A stretch of DNA of 9,586 nucleotides from CADEFX01 sp050260355. Its GTDB lineage: Bacteria > Pseudomonadota > Alphaproteobacteria > Rhizobiales > Hyphomicrobiaceae. Numbering within the stretch: the first letter of the stretch is position 1; each line of letters starts with the position of its first letter. The stretch covers positions 1-9,586 of the forward strand of contig JBLNBZ010000094.1 of NCBI GenBank assembly GCA_050260355.1, written 5' to 3'. The notes under the pieces are model-generated. The model searched no databases. It saw only the letters and a program-made list of their open reading frames with translations, and was not told where the DNA came from. Positions 7,777-9,586 of the stretch are shown here, in pieces. The position numbers were made by a program, and so were the translations under genes.

Positions 7777-8340
7777 ATGCAGAAATTCCAATCGCAGGGG
7801 GTTCATCACATCACGCTGGTCGGCGCCGACCGGCAGACCTCGATCGACTTCTGGGAAGGCGTGCTCGGCATGCCGTTCGTTTTCGAGCAGCCCAACCTCG
7901 ACGATGCGGAGCAGAACCATCTCTACTTCGACCCGGGCGACGGGCGGCTGATCACGATCTTCACGAACGAAAGCTGGCAGCGGGATCCGCGCCCCAACCC
8001 GACCAATGTCGGCAACGTGCATCACATCGCTTTTGCGGTATCACGCGCGACGTTCACGCAGGCCGTGGCAAAGCTCAAAGAGCGCGGCTTTGCGAACTCG
8101 GGCGAGGTCGACCGCGGTTTCATGCACTCGCTCTACTTCCGCGATCCGCTGGGCCAGCTACTGGAGCTTGCGTGCTACAAGTTCGAGCCTCCGGCAGGCC
8201 ACACACACGCCGACGTGCTGCGCGAGGCGCATAACGTCAGGGTCGAGCGGGGGGCGCGCAACATTGCGGACGAGCATCTGGCGGAGGCGATCGAGAAGCT
8301 TTCGCGCAAGCCGGCACCCAGGGCGGCTGCAAGCACTTGA
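7777..8340 (+). CDS. VOC (glyoxalase/bleomycin resistance/dioxygenase) family protein
   Basis: A 187-residue cytoplasmic protein with the paired beta-alpha-beta-beta-beta modules of the VOC fold in about residues 7-136, followed by a charged helical tail (about 137-187) not part of the fold. Module 1 opens with GVHHITLVGAD and continues TSIDFWEGVLGMPFV; module 2 opens with NVHHIAFAV and ends SLYFRDPLGQLLELACYKF. Likely metal ligands by position are His11, His83 and Glu130; Glu65 could be a fourth. The pattern HHIT plus YFRDPxGxLLELA is closer to ring-cleavage dioxygenases and related VOC proteins than to glyoxalase I. The exact reaction cannot be assigned. AGGAG lies 9 bp before the ATG. The pirin gene follows after 29 bp with its own ribosome binding site, so the two are probably cotranscribed. 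Confidence 0.88.
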   Translation: MQKFQSQGVHHITLVGADRQTSIDFWEGVLGMPFVFEQPNLDDAEQNHLYFDPGDGRLITIFTNESWQRDPRPNPTNVGNVHHIAFAVSRATFTQAVAKLKERGFANSGEVDRGFMHSLYFRDPLGQLLELACYKFEPPAGHTHADVLREAHNVRVERGARNIADEHLAEAIEKLSRKPAPRAAAST

Positions 8341-8369
8341 GCCCTCACTCTCTCGCGTGGAGATAAGCC

Positions 8370-9287
8370 ATGAGCTGGCTGGCAAGCGAAGACCCCGTTC
8401 CCGGCGATCCGCGCTCGTGCGATGCCATCGAGCAGGTGATCGTGCCGCGCTCGCGCGACCTCGGCGGCTTCGAGGTGCGCCGCGCGCTTCCCTCAGCGCA
8501 GAAGCGCATGGTGGGACCGTTCATCTTCTTCGACCAGATGGGACCGGCCGAGTTTCTGATCGGCAATGGCATCGATGTGCGTCCGCATCCGCATATCGGC
8601 CTCGCCACGGTCACGTACCTGTTCGAGGGCGAGATCTGGCATCGCGACAGCCTCGGCACATCGGCAGCGATCCGTCCCGGCGAGGTCAACCTGATGACGG
8701 CAGGCCGCGGCATCGCACACTCCGAGCGCGAGACGAGCGAGGCCAAGCAGCACGAGCGCCGCCTGTTCGGCATCCAGGCCTGGGTGGCGCTGCCCAAGGC
8801 GCATGAGGAGATGGCGCCCGCGTTCGCGCATCACGGCGCGGACGAGCTGCCGCGGATCACGGGCGACGGCAAGCGCGTGCGCCTGATCATGGGCTCCGCG
8901 TACGGTGCGCGCTCGCCGGTGCAGTTTCCGCACGAGAGCCTCTATGCCGAGGCCGTGCTGGCGCCGGGGGCGGTGCTGCCGCTCGATCCGGACTATGACG
9001 AGCGCGCGGTCTACGTGGCATCAGGCGAGATCGACGTCGCCGGAACGAGCTTCGAGGCCGGGCGGCTGCTCGTCTTCAAGCCGGGCGATCGCATCTCCAT
9101 CCTGGCCAACACGCAGTCGCGCATCATGCTGCTCGGCGGCGAGCCCATGGATGGGCCGCGCCATATCTGGTGGAATTTCGTTTCGAGCTCGAAGGACCGC
9201 ATCGAGGCGGCGAAGGCGGACTGGAGGCAGAAGCGGTTCGCGCCCGTGGCCGGCGACGAGCAGGACTTCATTCCGCTGCCGGATTGA
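8370..9287 (+). CDS. Pirin family protein (bicupin)
   Basis: A 305-residue cytoplasmic bicupin. The N-terminal cupin holds all four metal ligands of pirins: His73 and His75 in RPHPHIGLATVTYLFEGE, and His117 and Glu119 in AGRGIAHSE, matching His56, His58, His101 and Glu103 of human pirin. The C-terminal pirin_C cupin covers roughly 180-290, including ERAVYVASGEI and LLVFKPGD, and the terminal part has GGEPMDGPRHIWWNFVSSS, the family's typical signature. Bacterial pirins such as E. coli YhhW have quercetin 2,3-dioxygenase activity, while others act as regulators of metabolism. Which applies here is unknown. The ATG at 8370 has GGAG 7 bp before it. It is the second gene of a unit with the VOC protein. 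No T-rich terminator follows it; the next 300 bp hold palindromic repeats. Confidence 0.95.
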   Translation: MSWLASEDPVPGDPRSCDAIEQVIVPRSRDLGGFEVRRALPSAQKRMVGPFIFFDQMGPAEFLIGNGIDVRPHPHIGLATVTYLFEGEIWHRDSLGTSAAIRPGEVNLMTAGRGIAHSERETSEAKQHERRLFGIQAWVALPKAHEEMAPAFAHHGADELPRITGDGKRVRLIMGSAYGARSPVQFPHESLYAEAVLAPGAVLPLDPDYDERAVYVASGEIDVAGTSFEAGRLLVFKPGDRISILANTQSRIMLLGGEPMDGPRHIWWNFVSSSKDRIEAAKADWRQKRFAPVAGDEQDFIPLPD

Positions 9288-9342
9288 GCACGAGCGGCGC
9301 GGGACGTGTGCGCAAACGTACACTGAGCAAGCGGAGGCGCAT

Positions 9343-9396
9343 CTGGATCCCGGCCCATTTCCGCATGCGCGGCTGCGCATGCGGGGCCGGAATGAC
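9343..9396 (+). repeat. Palindromic repeat unit A (CTGGATCCC...GGAATGAC)
   Basis: An extended hairpin. The inner arms 9361-9370 (ccgcatgcgc) and 9375-9384 (gcgcatgcgg) pair perfectly over 10 bp around the loop ggct. Outside them ccggcc (9350-9355) pairs with ggccgg (9385-9390), leaving a 5-base bulge (9356-9360). The ends ctggatccc and ggaatgac match those of units B and C. This is the form of interspersed palindromic elements found between genes in many alphaproteobacteria. It lies 56 bp after the pirin stop and could protect the transcript 3' end. The sequence between the pirin stop and this unit (9288-9342) holds nothing else that I recognise. Confidence 0.7.
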
Positions 9397-9470
9397 GTAA
9401 ATGGGGAGTGTGCGCGTAGGCGGCGCGGCGCAGGAGGATGGATGTGAATGCGCACGAACCTGCCCACTTG

Positions 9471-9498
9471 CGTCATCCCTGCGCAGGCAGGGATCCAG
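9471..9498 (-). repeat. Palindromic repeat unit B (inverted relative to A and C)
   Basis: Arms atccctgc (9475-9482) and gcagggat (9487-9494) pair perfectly over 8 bp around the loop gcag. Flanks are cgtc on the left and ccag on the right, so on the minus strand the unit reads ctggatccctgc...gcagggatgacg, the same ends as units A and C. Its short loop makes it a compact version of the family. Confidence 0.7.
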
Positions 9499-9531
9499 GC
9501 CCACGTCTCCTGTGTCCTCGACGAGTTTTAC

Positions 9532-9586
9532 GCTGGATCCCGCATCGGCGCTCGGCCCGAAGGGGCGTCGCTGGTGCGGGATGACG
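9532..9586 (+). repeat. Palindromic repeat unit C, reaching the window edge
   Basis: Arms atcccgca (9537-9544) and tgcgggat (9575-9582) pair perfectly over 8 bp, with ends ctgg and gacg matching the other units. The 30 bases between the arms contain further short complementary pieces (gccc at 9555-9558 with gggc nearby). It is inverted relative to unit B, 33 bp away, so B and C form a head-to-head pair. The element may continue past the window. Confidence 0.65.

Noticed and set aside
9438..9584. 48-codon plus-strand frame beginning with ATG after GGAGG
   Set aside because: Most of it is made of palindromic repeats B and C, and the GGAGG directly abuts the ATG, too close for normal initiation.

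Overview
The window is G+C-rich DNA. Its genes are packed tightly, with overlapping or nearly touching ends inside the transporter operon. The set is a family 5 peptide-type ABC transporter, an amidase-signature hydrolase, a CinA-domain protein, a haloacid-dehalogenase-type protein, a VOC/glyoxalase protein and a pirin. The right edge carries interspersed palindromes whose ends read CTGGATCCC / GTCATCCC. Together these suggest a proteobacterium, most likely an alphaproteobacterium of the Hyphomicrobiales (Rhizobiales). The taxonomic placement is inference from gene style and repeats; no rRNA or other marker gene is present.

Layout. Positions 1-4511 (minus strand) hold one operon, read from right to left: a Tat-exported substrate-binding protein, two permeases (DppB type then DppC type) and a DppD-type ATPase cut off at the left edge. 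A 13-bp hairpin lies between the binding-protein gene and the first permease. The permease genes overlap by 4 bp through a TTG start, and only 3 bp separate the second permease from the ATPase. A second ATPase (DppF type) is expected just beyond the left edge. Positions 4512-4777 form a divergent control region with a leader hairpin, a composite dyad and a candidate promoter. Positions 4778-6100 (plus) encode an amidase. It ends 6 bp from a convergent CinA C-terminal-domain gene (6107-6586, minus), which is itself divergent from a HAD-family gene (6667-7365, plus). Positions 7366-7776 are a 411-bp gap with several short hairpins and no convincing gene. Positions 7777-9287 (plus) are a two-gene unit, VOC protein then pirin. 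The last 300 bp are non-coding and hold three palindromic repeat units.

How the genes may work together. The transporter should import a peptide-like or other small polar solute, and the divergent amidase is a natural candidate to hydrolyse an amide bond in it; this link rests only on gene position. The VOC protein and pirin are both metalloprotein families that include dioxygenases of aromatic or flavonoid compounds, so the 3' unit may handle an aromatic compound, but no substrate can be read from the sequence.

I found no defence system, mobile element, CRISPR array, tRNA or rRNA, and nothing that amounts to a convincing undescribed system. The observations most worth checking are active-site deviations in otherwise familiar enzymes (CinA-like protein, HAD protein, amidase), the dyad in the divergent control region, the structured gap at 7366-7776, and the palindrome cluster at the right end.
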